Assembly: GCA_018806985.1 (NCBI GenBank)
Contig: JADANN010000434.1
Location: forward strand, 186,001 to 250,000
Source: Angiostrongylus vasorum
Taxonomy: Eukaryota > Nematoda > Chromadorea > Rhabditida > Metastrongylidae
DNA: 64,000 nt
Direction: 5' to 3'
Positions 39,410 through 49,700 of this stretch are shown in pieces (within the stretch, counting starts at the first letter, position 1; each line of letters begins with the position of its first letter). The notes beneath the pieces are model-generated. The model saw nothing but the letters and a program-made list of their open reading frames with translations. It had not been told where the DNA came from and ran no database searches. Position numbers and translations under genes: made by a program.

Positions 39410-39445
39410 GATGCATTGAAATCAATGCGAATTGTCAGTGCGGTG
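39410..39445. repeat. Repeat R4 remnant
   Basis: GCATTGAAATCAATGCGAATT, a short imperfect hairpin like the R4 core. Confidence 0.35.
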
Positions 39446-39699
39446 TGCGCTAATATGCGTTTTGTATGCATAGAATATGTGTGGTATATAGGATATTTTT
39501 TTACGACTTTTTTCAGTTAATAGTAACTAAACAAAATCACAATGCAGATTCTTCGATGGGAATGGTCGATTTTTCGGTTTTTTTATATTTTAGTGAAATG
39601 CTAGGGTTCGGCAGCTTATCACATATTGGTGAACAGCGCAGATTTGATATGATATCAGTGAGCACGAATGGCGCTGTAAATGACAATTACTTGGTACTT

Positions 39700-40075
39700 G
39701 GTACTTGAACGGCCCTTCCTCGCTAGTTGTGCGGTCCCCAGCATAATCACCATTTTTCGGAGATTTGCTGGTTAAGCCATTGCGGTTCCCTGGAGTCCTG
39801 AGGTCAGCTTGGCTAAAGTCTGTCCCAGGTCCTCATCACCGCAGGAAGTCGCCGCCCTTGTGGATCAGAGGGAGATTTGCCACCATGCTACTTTGATACC
39901 AGGATGGTGGGTCCTGGTATTGGCTTACTCTTAGCTGGGCTTCCTGGTGGAAACGCCGGACTCCTTCTCAGCTTGGGAGACCCTGCCGCGGGGACGAATC
40001 TCCCCGCTGTACATCGCAGTCCGACACCCAGGAACACCTCCCAGCCAAGATGAGGCGGTAAACCGTTGGGAGGAA
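39700..40075 (+). repeat. Repeat family R3, reference copy
   Basis: About 375 bp. 5' start GAACGGCCCTTCCTCGCTAG just after a TACTTGGTACTTG duplication. The middle contains a local palindrome CCAGGATGGTGGGTCCTGG. 3' end GATGAGGCGGTAAACCG. No open frame conserved between copies, no terminal inverted repeat and no pol III boxes found. It is likely a non-autonomous retroelement, but the class is undetermined. Confidence 0.8.
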
Positions 40076-40079
40076 CTGA

Positions 40080-41285
40080 TAATAACACCACCATAATCAT
40101 CATTATCATCAGGATATTAATGCAGTCGCTTGAATGGTACTTAGTTCCATTTTTTACCCGGCTAATATTTTTTAAACTCTCTTCTTACCAGTCCTTTCTT
40201 AATATCTACAGATGTTTTATCGCATTCCATAAACGGTAGTCTTCCTAATCATAGCAAAAGAGCGTCTTTCGTCTTTTTTTTGAACTGTGATAGAGAGTGG
40301 GAGTTACACTTAACGACACACTCACCTAGCCTACGAACTAATTCAATATTTCCTTCGGAAAATCGAAACGGGAGTAGATTTATTCCAAAACAGCTGTCGT
40401 TTTCGAAGGAAACTGTGGCTAAGTGGCAGACGTCCAATGAATGCCGAAAACTACCAGTAAGGGCGATCTGGACGCCATCTCGGTAGTTCCATCCCGAGTG
40501 TTCAAGGAAAAAAAACTATTAAAATAGCAAAATGCCAGTCAAGTGAAAACTGTTCTGAAACCTGGACTATTTTTTGGAGACAAGGAATTAAAGGTGGCAG
40601 CGGTTTTATGACTGGCGACTAGGCGTATAGTATCCTAAAAGATCGACAAGCTGAGCAACTGATACCTTTGTATCACAGTGTGTTCGCAGCAAGAACCCAA
40701 CAAGAGTTAAACGTTCTGAAATTTTTTTTTATAGACCACAAGCATTATGAGTGTTTGTTATTTTTAAGGATTTCGTTGCCATCGGATGTTGTAAAATACT
40801 CATGCTGACGTCACTACCACAAAATACCCAAGATTTTGCAAAAATCTTTCTTTAACGCTCAATTGAAGACGGTTATATTCGATCTGTCAATTTTCCCATT
40901 TGCTCCGTTGTCTTGTAACCAAAATCCATTGAGCCCATAGGATTTGTACGAAGGTTCTCCCATGGGCCGAGGATCTGTCGTCTTCACTCTTCACTGATGT
41001 GTTCGACCCGGTATTCATTGGAATCCCAAAATCGCCATGCCAAAGCACCCACTTTTCCTTGTTTTCAGCCAAGGTTCCAAAGTCGGAGAGAGATATCCTG
41101 CCTTATTGAAGATTATGTTGGATTCTTCTGTAACGGCAGCGGTTTCAGCGATAGTTAGCCAACTGATGAAGGAAGATGTGTGACAAGTGCAATCCTAATA
41201 GAGTCTTTGAACTTCATAACTATTTCAATCCCATGTTATTTCTTACCTCGCCCATCACGAAATTGTTGAAAGCTCAGTTAATCTT
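40080..41285. other. Region with no supported gene
   Basis: Between two R3 copies. A minus frame at 40887-41072 (MAENKEKWVLWHGDFGIPMN...) and a plus frame at 40280-40486 look mildly protein-like, but neither has splice support or a recognised domain. Confidence 0.3.
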
Positions 41286-41289
41286 GATA

Positions 41290-41662
41290 CTTGATACCTG
41301 AACGGCCCGTCCTCACTGGTTGTGCGGGCCCCAGCGTAATCACCATTTTTCGGAGATTTGCTAGTTAAGCCACTGTGGTTCCTTGAAATTGCTACGTCAA
41401 CCTGGCCAAAGTCTGCTCCAGGTCTTCACCACCACAGGCAGTTGCAGCCCTTGTGGATCAGAGGGAGATTTGCCACCATGTGACTTTGATACCAGGATGG
41501 TGGATCCTGGTATTGGCTTACTCTTAGCTGGGCTTCCTGGTGGAAACGCCGGACTCCTTCTCAGCTTGGGAGACTCCTGCCGCGGGCACGAATCTCCCCG
41601 CTGTACATCGCAGTCCGACACCCAGGAACACCTCCCAGCCACGATGAGGCGGTAAACCGTTT
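41290..41662 (+). repeat. Repeat family R3, full copy
   Basis: Highly similar to the 39700 copy and in the same orientation, 1.6 kb away. Preceded by CTTGATACTTGATACCTG, a short duplication like that at the start of the other full copies. Confidence 0.85.
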
Positions 41663-41664
41663 AA

Positions 41665-42375
41665 TCTGCGTTCTAAAAAGGTATAAGCTAACTAGAACGT
41701 TGGGCACGTTGTCACTTTATGAAATATTGCCGTTCACAATCGAACTGGCAATGTGTGGAAACTTAGAAAACCATGTGGACCCGTTTTTCTCTCCTTTGTT
41801 TGGGAATTCACTCAGGCATGGGTGCGAATGGAGTTCACTGGAGATTACCCTACCACGACTATAACTTGCGGTTAGGAACAAAAACCAACTGAACTAATGA
41901 AATGTGAATATCTACACTCTCATGCTATTCCCATGCAATCCGATGCCTATCTGTAAATGCAAAGTTAGGCGAATTGATGAAAAAATTCGATCATTTATGG
42001 TCTCAGTCCCTGAGTCGGTATGGTAGTAGTGTGGTCAGTGAAGCGGTCTAACTCTACACAGCGACGGTTGCTAGGCGACCAGGACAACTCGGACAAAGTC
42101 GTCAAAACACCGACTTGCACTCGCTTGAATTCATTTCACTGAATGAGTTTCGACTTTTTTCGTTATGTTGTTGTTCGTTAACATTGTTCGTATCCAATAA
42201 CAACAATTCATTTGTGCTGCAACGTACTCAAGTTTTTTTTCCCGAACCACATCCTATCTATAATCATGGAATACTACTACACCTAGGTCTTGGATGAAAC
42301 TTATGCACTCGTTTTGCTTATCACCACATTTTAACTTCTAAGGGTAATTTCCTGGATGAAATAATAATAAAAACT
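41665..42375. other. Region with no supported gene
   Basis: AT-rich, with no exon or repeat recognised. Confidence 0.35.
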
Positions 42376-42655
42376 AAAGGGTGACGCGTACGGCGTTGAT
42401 CAATCCTTCCGAGTTGCACCATGCAGTCGGCTCCCTTAGGCGCGTAAAGGTGATTGGATGCATAATGGGCTTATACAATGACTTTCAGTAGCCTATTGAT
42501 GTGTAAAACTAGTTTCTTTTATACTCCTAGGCAAACCTGGTCCCAATTTTCGCACCCTGAACGGAAAGCGGCTTGGTTAGCTTTGGCGTTGGCTCAAATC
42601 AGGCCATCGTCCGTGTTGCATCTGCAGTCCTCATGCCATACAGTACATACGCCTA
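42376..42655 (-). mobile_element. SINE family 1 copy, diverged
   Basis: GGGTGACGCGTACGGCGTTG tail region, central domain AGGCAAACCTGGTCCCAATT, head badly decayed. Confidence 0.65.
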
Positions 42656-43125
42656 ATTAAATCATATAAGCATAAAAATGTACAATTTTATGATAAGACT
42701 TCCACCACCGTTTTTTCACTTCGGCAGAAAGTAAAAGTGAATTTCAAACACGTCTTCTCGTATTTCTTTTTGACGTTTAACTTGCTCATCTTCACGATTC
42801 TTAAAGCTGAAGCAGACCATACATTCGTTCCTTCCCTTCGACATCGTCTTCCATTGTGTTTGGCTCAGATTACGATGACGTTTGTGACTAATGTTCCGTT
42901 GTCATAGTCAACTCTTAGTGCAATTAGTTGGCTTAAGCCAAAAACAATTACATTGATCTACGTAGTGATCCTAGAGGTCGTCTGTGTCCTCATGAAATCC
43001 ATCCAGTGGGTTTTCTCATTCGTATATAGTCGACTATTTTTTCTTACTTCACTGGCCGTTTTGACCTTTGTCTCATATTTGGCGTGGATTCCTTTGGGTT
43101 TCGAAATGTGTAAAGTGAATGTAAA

Positions 43126-43405
43126 GCGTGCGTGTGGCGCAGTGGACGGAGCCGCCCTGCAACACACACGTGGAATCGATCTCCGTGCCCATGGCCCACC
43201 AAGCCTTCCATCCCTCCGCGGTCGGCAAATTGGTAGCACACTTGTCTGGGAGGATAGCAGCACTGGCTCAATACATCGGTAGGCCACCGGGAGTCATTGT
43301 AAAGGCCAGAAATGCGTCCAATCACCTCCAAACGATGCTTAATGAAATCGAATGCATGGCGCATCGCACAGGGATTGATCAATACCGAGAGCTTTATTTC
43401 TCCTT
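43126..43405 (+). mobile_element. SINE family 1, reference copy
   Basis: About 280 bp. Head: GTGTGGCGCAGTGGACGGAG (box A) and GGAATCGATCTCC (box B), about 35 bp apart as in tRNA genes. Central domain: CACCAAGCCTTCCATCCCTC...AAATTGGTAGCACACTTGTC. Body: AGGCCACCGGGAGTCATTGT and CACCTCCAAACGATGCTTAA. Tail: GGGATTGATCAATACCGAGA ending in a T/C-rich stretch. About two dozen copies occur in this window. Being non-autonomous, it must borrow a LINE reverse transcriptase; the partner is unknown. The element is unrelated in sequence to the RTE fragment at 57745 as far as can be seen. Confidence 0.9.
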
Positions 43406-43639
43406 TTATTTACCGAAAATGTGGTGGTTTTTGAAGGAATTCGAAATGCGTACCTATGCTATATGTTGTGTGCGCCAGTTGGATTAGTTCTTTGGAAGTT
43501 AATGCCCGAGTTCAGCCTTTATTTCCTTGAAAATGGGATATCTCAGCTCAGAATAAACTTCATTAGTCGGAATAAAAGCCATTAGGGATCTAGACATTTT
43601 TGCTAACGAAAAATAAGTGTGCATGTACCCGTTCAATGG

Positions 43640-44110
43640 TATTCTGGACTTCTAAAGGAGCCGGCCATGGCCTGGCTTCTGAAGCGTGTTTCGCACAGGA
43701 GGTTGTCGAGATGCTTGAAGAAACAATAGAATAGGGAAGTGGCCCGACGAGTATGGTTGGTGAAACAGAGTTCCGTAACCCAGCACACCAAACTTTTGCA
43801 GCGTCGGTACTGCGACATGTGGCCGCGTGTTATCATGGAGAAGGATTGGTCATTTTCTGTTAGGCAATACTGGTCGCAGCCGCTGGAGTCTCTGGAAGCA
43901 CTTCTCCGCCAAGTTCTCGAATAGTTATGCGTGGCTTCGCCTCCGCAATGGCCTTCAATTTATCGTTGTCAATAGCAGTCGGACGTCCTCGACTTAACAC
44001 ATCCTCAATGTCGAATCTGCAACGACGAAATTTTTGAAACTAACATTGCAATGGAGATAGTTGACACTTCATTAGCCCCATATTCCACTAATGTTTCGAA
44101 CCGATTGCGG
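43640..44110 (-). mobile_element. Mariner transposase relic
   Basis: Minus-strand pieces in several frames match mariner transposase order. FDIEDVLSRGRPTAIDNDKL and AEAKPRITIRELGGE form the helix-turn-helix region (43910-44030). Then LLHDNTRPHVAVPTLQKFGV carries the catalytic-domain HDN motif, and FFKHLDNLLCETRFRSQA is the C-terminal part. The sequence between the helix-turn-helix and the HDN motif is deleted, stops and frameshifts are present, and the third catalytic Asp region is lost, so it is inactive. Mariners are known in hookworms. Terminal repeats were not identified. Confidence 0.7.
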
Positions 44111-44327
44111 TGAGTCCGTCAAAGTTTGATTTCTTAGAAGTAGGTTTGTCGAAATTGCTTCTTGAAACTTCATCAGTGCTACAGCTACATTGTAATTAAA
44201 TTATACTGAGCAAAGGTCCATAGAATTAGCTTTTTACTGAGTATCACAGTAAAATATTCGAAAAGAAAACTTGTTAAAGAAAATACGCACGAGAAAAAAT
44301 GAAATTACAGATAAAGTGTGAAGTATA

Positions 44328-44591
44328 AAGCTCTCGGCGTTGATCAATCCCCTGAGGGATGCGCCATGCATTCGACTTCATTAAGCATCGTTTGGAGGTG
44401 ATTCAATGCATATCTGGTCTTTACAATGACTCGAAGTGGCCTACCGATGTATCGAGCCAGTGCTGCTATCCTCCCAGACAAGTCTGCTACCAATTTGCAG
44501 ACCCCCGGAGGGATGGAAGGCGGAGTCGGACGTGGGCGCGGGGAGCGATCCCACGTGTGTTGCAGGCGCCTCCGACCACTGCGTCACACGC
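44328..44591 (-). mobile_element. SINE family 1 copy
   Basis: Full-length. Together with the plus-strand copy at 43126 it brackets the mariner relic as an inverted pair. Confidence 0.88.
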
Positions 44592-44974
44592 AAAATTACA
44601 GAGCAGACATTAATTCATGAGCAAGCTAATAGTTCAGAAGACATCATTCATGCGCTCTGTATGTGGTCGTCGATGTCGTCGACTATGGAGGCTACTCATT
44701 TGTCACACTGTTCTTATTTTGCACAATAACCTGATTAGTAAAACAACAATATGTTAAGAAAGCAATACATATGTAATCAGATATGATGAGACACCCTCTG
44801 GATTGTTTAGAAAGAAACTTTCCTTTGTTTCCTATCTTTACATGAGTAGATTCGTCTCCAGCGTTAATACTCTCGCGACGACACTTTATCTCGAGTCTGT
44901 TGCGGACTGGATGACGTCTAATTTCCAGCCCACATTGACTTCTTTGGTTTTTTTGGAAGTAAATAATAATCATA

Positions 44975-45265
44975 AGGCTAACTTTTTATTTGCTGCCTAC
45001 TACAATTTTTAAAGGCAGGGTACAGGGTATGATGCGAAATATAACCACAATGATGCTGAGATATTTGCAAAACTCCGGACCGCAGGTGCCTGATCCTGTT
45101 GATGACGTATGATTGCTGATCGCACTGGTCGATAGAACTAGCTGAGGCGAAACGAAGGACCGACGTAGTGTGGTGGTGAACGCGTTAGCCCCTGGAAGGA
45201 CTAATATAGCGTTCGTTTCCCACCGCAGACACCTGTGGTGCGGAGTTCTGCAAATATCTCAATAT
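44975..45265. mobile_element. SINE family 2, composite copy
   Basis: A minus-oriented tail (CTACTACAATTTTTAAAGGC...GAGATATTTGCAAAACTCC) at 44975-45085 meets a plus-oriented element at 45090-45265 (GATTGCTGATCGCACTGGTC, GTGGTGGTGAACGCGTTAGC, TCTGCAAATATCTC). This is the same head-to-head arrangement as at 30762. Confidence 0.6.
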
Positions 45266-45689
45266 AAGTAAAAATTTTTCAACGACTAGAGGTTTTCGTT
45301 GACTATGGATATGAATGGATTGTAGAAAAAAGGTTTGCTCCATCGTTCTATGAGTACGTTTGATATTTACGATGCTGTGTTTTACCATTGTCCATCTTGC
45401 AACTACGCTACCGTCAGCACTTGGAGTTTTTTCGCTTTGTTTTTTTGCCTTTTAAACTTATTTTTTGCAACTTATGGGTGCCTATTTCAGTACTTGATAT
45501 ACCCGCACACTCTGTATGGTAGGTGTCATTCACTATAACAATTAGAATTGAAATAGTAGTCGCTTAATACCCATATTTCTGGTTAGTGAACTCGTTCGGA
45601 AAACGGCTTTTTGTATAATTCTAAGGCACAGAAAGAGCTTTTTCCAACCAACGCCCGACACAACATCTGTGTTCTACAAAGGATCATCT

Positions 45690-45810
45690 ATGCGCTAAAA
45701 TTAACCACAGGAAAGAAAATGAGACCTATAGGTGTTTTACTCGCCACTCCTGCAGAAGCACTATGACATCTATAGGTGTCACTCGTCGCAAAGTGTTAAG
45801 TTATTCGTCA
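45690..45810. repeat. Repeat R6 copy
   Basis: AACCACAGGAAAGAAAATGAGACC, a CATCTATAGGTGTCACTCG unit and CGCAAAGTGTTAAG; counterpart of 21600-21740. Confidence 0.45.
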
Positions 45811-45904
45811 CTTTCAGTATCACATCTCGGAAATGACGCATAAATCTTATCCTTGGATTTGAAGACGTTCGACTAAAATATTACTAGACGACAATAATAT
45901 GGTT

Positions 45905-46130
45905 ACCTAATATCCAGTTGGGCACTCGGTTGGATCCAGCGCTCTGGGCTCAGCAAACCCTCCATCTCTCTGCTGTCGGAAGATTGGTGCCGGACTTCTC
46001 CGCGAAGATACAACACTGATTCGATTCACAACCGCAAGTCATTGCATAGGACCGGTGTACATCCAGTCGTCACCTCTAACGATGCCTGGTAAAGTTGAAT
46101 TGGTGGGGTATCACTTCATCAAAACAGCGC
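45905..46130 (+). mobile_element. SINE family 1 copy, diverged
   Basis: GGTTGGATCCAGCGCTCTGG box B remnant; central domain GGAAGATTGGTGCCGGACTT; box A lost. Confidence 0.55.
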
Positions 46131-46149
46131 AGTCTTTAAATTTAACTTT

Positions 46150-46400
46150 CGTGAAGGATAAAGGATGGAACGCTCGGAGTTGATCAATTCCTTAGCGATA
46201 ACCTACGCATTGAATTCCATTCGTATTATCTTGAAAGCGACTGGATGTATATTTAGTCTGCACAATAATCAGTTCAGTGCTTTATGTTCTTGGGTCAATC
46301 TGGTCTCAGTTTGCCAAAGTCGAAGCTACAGAGAGCTGCATTTTCCCAAGGATAGCGAAATCATCAACGATCTCGTGTGACGCTTTTAGCTACTGCGCTC
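46150..46400 (-). mobile_element. SINE family 1 copy, strongly diverged
   Basis: GAACGCTCGGAGTTGATCAA tail; remnants of the central domain at 46290-46320; head reduced to GCTACTGCGCTCGATAC. Confidence 0.5.
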
Positions 46401-46715
46401 GATACTTCCTTTTCAAAATTGGTAGCATCAAAAACGATCTGTGGTAATGAGATCGGACCAGTGAGCATGTTCGGAACTTTCCTACGCCATTTCGACGTAG
46501 ATGAAGTCCCTTTTTACTTCATTTCTTTGTTTATCCCTCCCACTCACCTTCGCGCTAATTTCCATCATTTTTCACCTCTCCATTCTCTCTTTCGTACTGT
46601 GTTACATTGCTATTCGTAATGGGCTAACTGCACAGCCGCACGCGGTCCTTTTTTCTACTCATTTGATTTTTAAAGGAAACGAAATTTCGACACAATCACG
46701 CGGTCTCAATGTTAA

Positions 46716-49700
46716 ATGGGATTGCGCTGTTGTTGCCCTACAGTGTCTTCGAAACCGAAACGGTAAGTGGTCTTCACGCGGTCTTAACCGCCGCCGCTAT
46801 ACCCGTTAATTAAGGGCATGTCACTTTATATAAAGAACTGATGAATTTGGAAGGAGAAATGGAAAATGCAGCAATAAATAATAAGGGACGAAATCCACAT
46901 CGCTGATGAATTTCGTTGAGACGAAAGTTGTGCTTGTAAATTCGTTATGATTATGAAAAAAGAGACTGTTCGGTAGCGCACAGAAGTGAGAATAAGAACG
47001 AATAAATTAGGGTTTGGTCCATCGTAGACAAAGAGACTTTCAAGAACCCAAAAATTGGGTCTAATGAACAAATCTGAGTTTTGTAACGTTCCAAATTCAA
47101 TATACAACTTTTTATTTATTGCCTGTTATTGCTTTTTCTCGTGGCAGGGTATTATATGAATTAAAACCACAGTGATGCTGAGTTATATGCAAACCCAGGC
47201 TGCAGTCTAGATTCGAACCCGCGATTAAAAAAAACTCGCTAGGAGGAACGCAAAATGATGGCCTTAGTGATACAATGGGTAACACGTGGCCCCCCGAAAA
47301 AAGTTAACTGCAGGTTTGAACTGGCGCGAGGATTTGAGCATTGGAAGTATTTCAGCACCCACAGTTGACCGCAGGTGTCTACGTTGGGAATCGAACACAT
47401 ATTACCCTTTCAGGGGCTAACACGTTGATCACCACAACATTCAAATCCCTTTGTTTCGCCTTCCTCTCAGCTAGTTCTATCGATGAATGCCATCAGCAAT
47501 CAGCCGTCAACAGGATTGATCTGGGACGTCCAATTCGGCAGTGAACGTATTTAAACTAAGACTATAGTTGAAGTCGCAATGTTTACTTTTTATTTTTTGC
47601 CTACTGTAATTTTTACGGCAGGCTCTCCCTAAAACAATCCCTGCTGACGGGTGATTGCTGAAGGCGCTGGTAGATAGAAAACTAGTTGAGAGAAAGTTGA
47701 AGCAAGAACCAGCACGATGTTGTGGTGAACGCATTAGCCCCCAGAAAGGATAATAGCGTTTTCGATCACCACTGCACAAACCTGCGGGCCAGAGTTTTGT
47801 AAATATCTCATCGTCATTGTGGTTCTATTTCAGATTCATTCCAAAGGTTCTTTGAAAGCTAAAGAAGCTTATAAGGTATTCATTGCAAGTTGGCCTTAGT
47901 CCTCATATTCATGAGCGAAATAAAGTCGGTCAAAAATCCAGTGAAACTGTCCTATGCGTTTAAAATGATAGTTTGAAGGTTAATTGAAAACACAAATAAT
48001 TTCTAATCTTCAGGGAAATCAAGATCGGTTGTTTCGGTGTCGATGGTGCTGGAAAAACCACAGTACTGAAGATGATCAAAAGGAGGTTAAGTTTTGAAAT
48101 GATCGCCTACATCACATTTGACGAAAATTCGCTTTTGACATCTGAAATTGCAAAGCTCAAAATCGGTGAAGAAATTTAACTTTCAGCAGTTATAAAAATA
48201 CATAAAAAAATAAAGGATACAGCTCTCGGCGTTGATCAATCCCTGAGGGATACGCCATGCATTCGACTTCATTAAGCTTCGTTTGGAGGTGATTGAACGC
48301 GTATCTGGCCTTTACAATGACTCGCGGTGGCCTACCGATGTATCCAGCCAGTGCTGCTATCTTCCCAGCCAAGTCTGGTACCAGTTTGCAGACCCCGGAG
48401 GGATGGAAGGCGGAGTGGGACGTGGGCGCTGGGGAGCGATCCCACGTGTGTGTCGCAGTGGCCCCTTCAACCACCGCCACACGCGCCCTGAATGCCAGAA
48501 AATACATTAAAAACAAATATTTCAAAACGCTCACTTTATTTCTGAACAGCCTAACATTAATAAAATGATTGTCTGCAACGTGTTTCGCAACTGCTTTGCT
48601 TTCTTTCCTTCATTAGGGATGTCATCATTTGGGTTCCATGAAACTCCTTTGATTGTTCGCATCCTTAGCTAAGGAAGTCGGAGATGAAGTCAGCTTTGCT
48701 GCTCAACTCTATGTGTTTCCAGTCCTAGTTCACTTGAAAGATGAACTCGTACTGGTTTCTCTTCAACGGAAGAGGACATTTGCATTAACGGATACTAAAC
48801 CACATCAGGGCGCATGTGGCGCAGTGGTCGGAGGTGCCCTGCAACACACACGTGGCATCAATCCCCACGCCCATGGCCCATCAAGCCTTCCATCCCTCTG
48901 GGATCGGCAGATTGGTACCAGATTTGTCTGGGAGGATAGCAGCACTAGCTCGATACATCGGCACGCCACTGCGAGCCATTATAAAGGCCAAATATCATTC
49001 AACCACTTCCAACGATGCTTAATGAAGTCGAATGCTCGGGCCTCCATCAGGGATTGATCAACGACGAGAGCTCAATCCTTAAGCTTAAACCACATCGGCG
49101 GATAACGAGAATCTCATCTTTGTTTAACAGAACTGATACTGAGATGTATCCCTCGATCATTAGTGGGAATTCTTACTGATCAATAGTTTGTGTTCTTGAA
49201 GAGCTGAGATGAGGGTTTTAGTTCAACGTTTATTTTATCGTGGCAAACATCTTGGCAGATTCCTCATTCGAAAAGGTCGTGTAAATATGCTGCCTACTCA
49301 GTGAAGCCATAAATTCTGATTATGTTGACAAAAATTCCCGCAGCCAAGCTTCAATAACATTGTATACTACTTTGTAAACATTCACTGCTCACTCTATCAA
49401 CATTTTCGAACGCGGAACATTGAAAATGGCTTTTTTCCAAGCTCTTCCGACAGCCGTTTTCTTCTTCAAGCTTCGTAGGTTTTCATGCACGAACATTAGG
49501 CAACTGGAATTATATCGTTTGACACAATAGAGACGACAAAGATGTTGTTTCACATTGCTGAGAAAAATCCGTAGAGCACACAAGTGTTAACAAGAAGTCC
49601 GTTTTTCCTAGGTGTCCTCGTCAGCACGTCAATCGATTTAGGGAAGAATTTCGTGCAGCTTGTCGTTTTCATACAAATTCCTTTCTCAGCCGATCGGTAA

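Noticed and set aside
42953..43120. Hydrophobic plus-strand frame with two membrane-like segments
   Set aside because: No splice sites found, and it runs into a SINE; composition alone is not enough.
46905..46940. Hammerhead-ribozyme-like CTGATGA...GAAA
   Set aside because: Stem II pairs only weakly and stems I and III could not be drawn; treated as chance.
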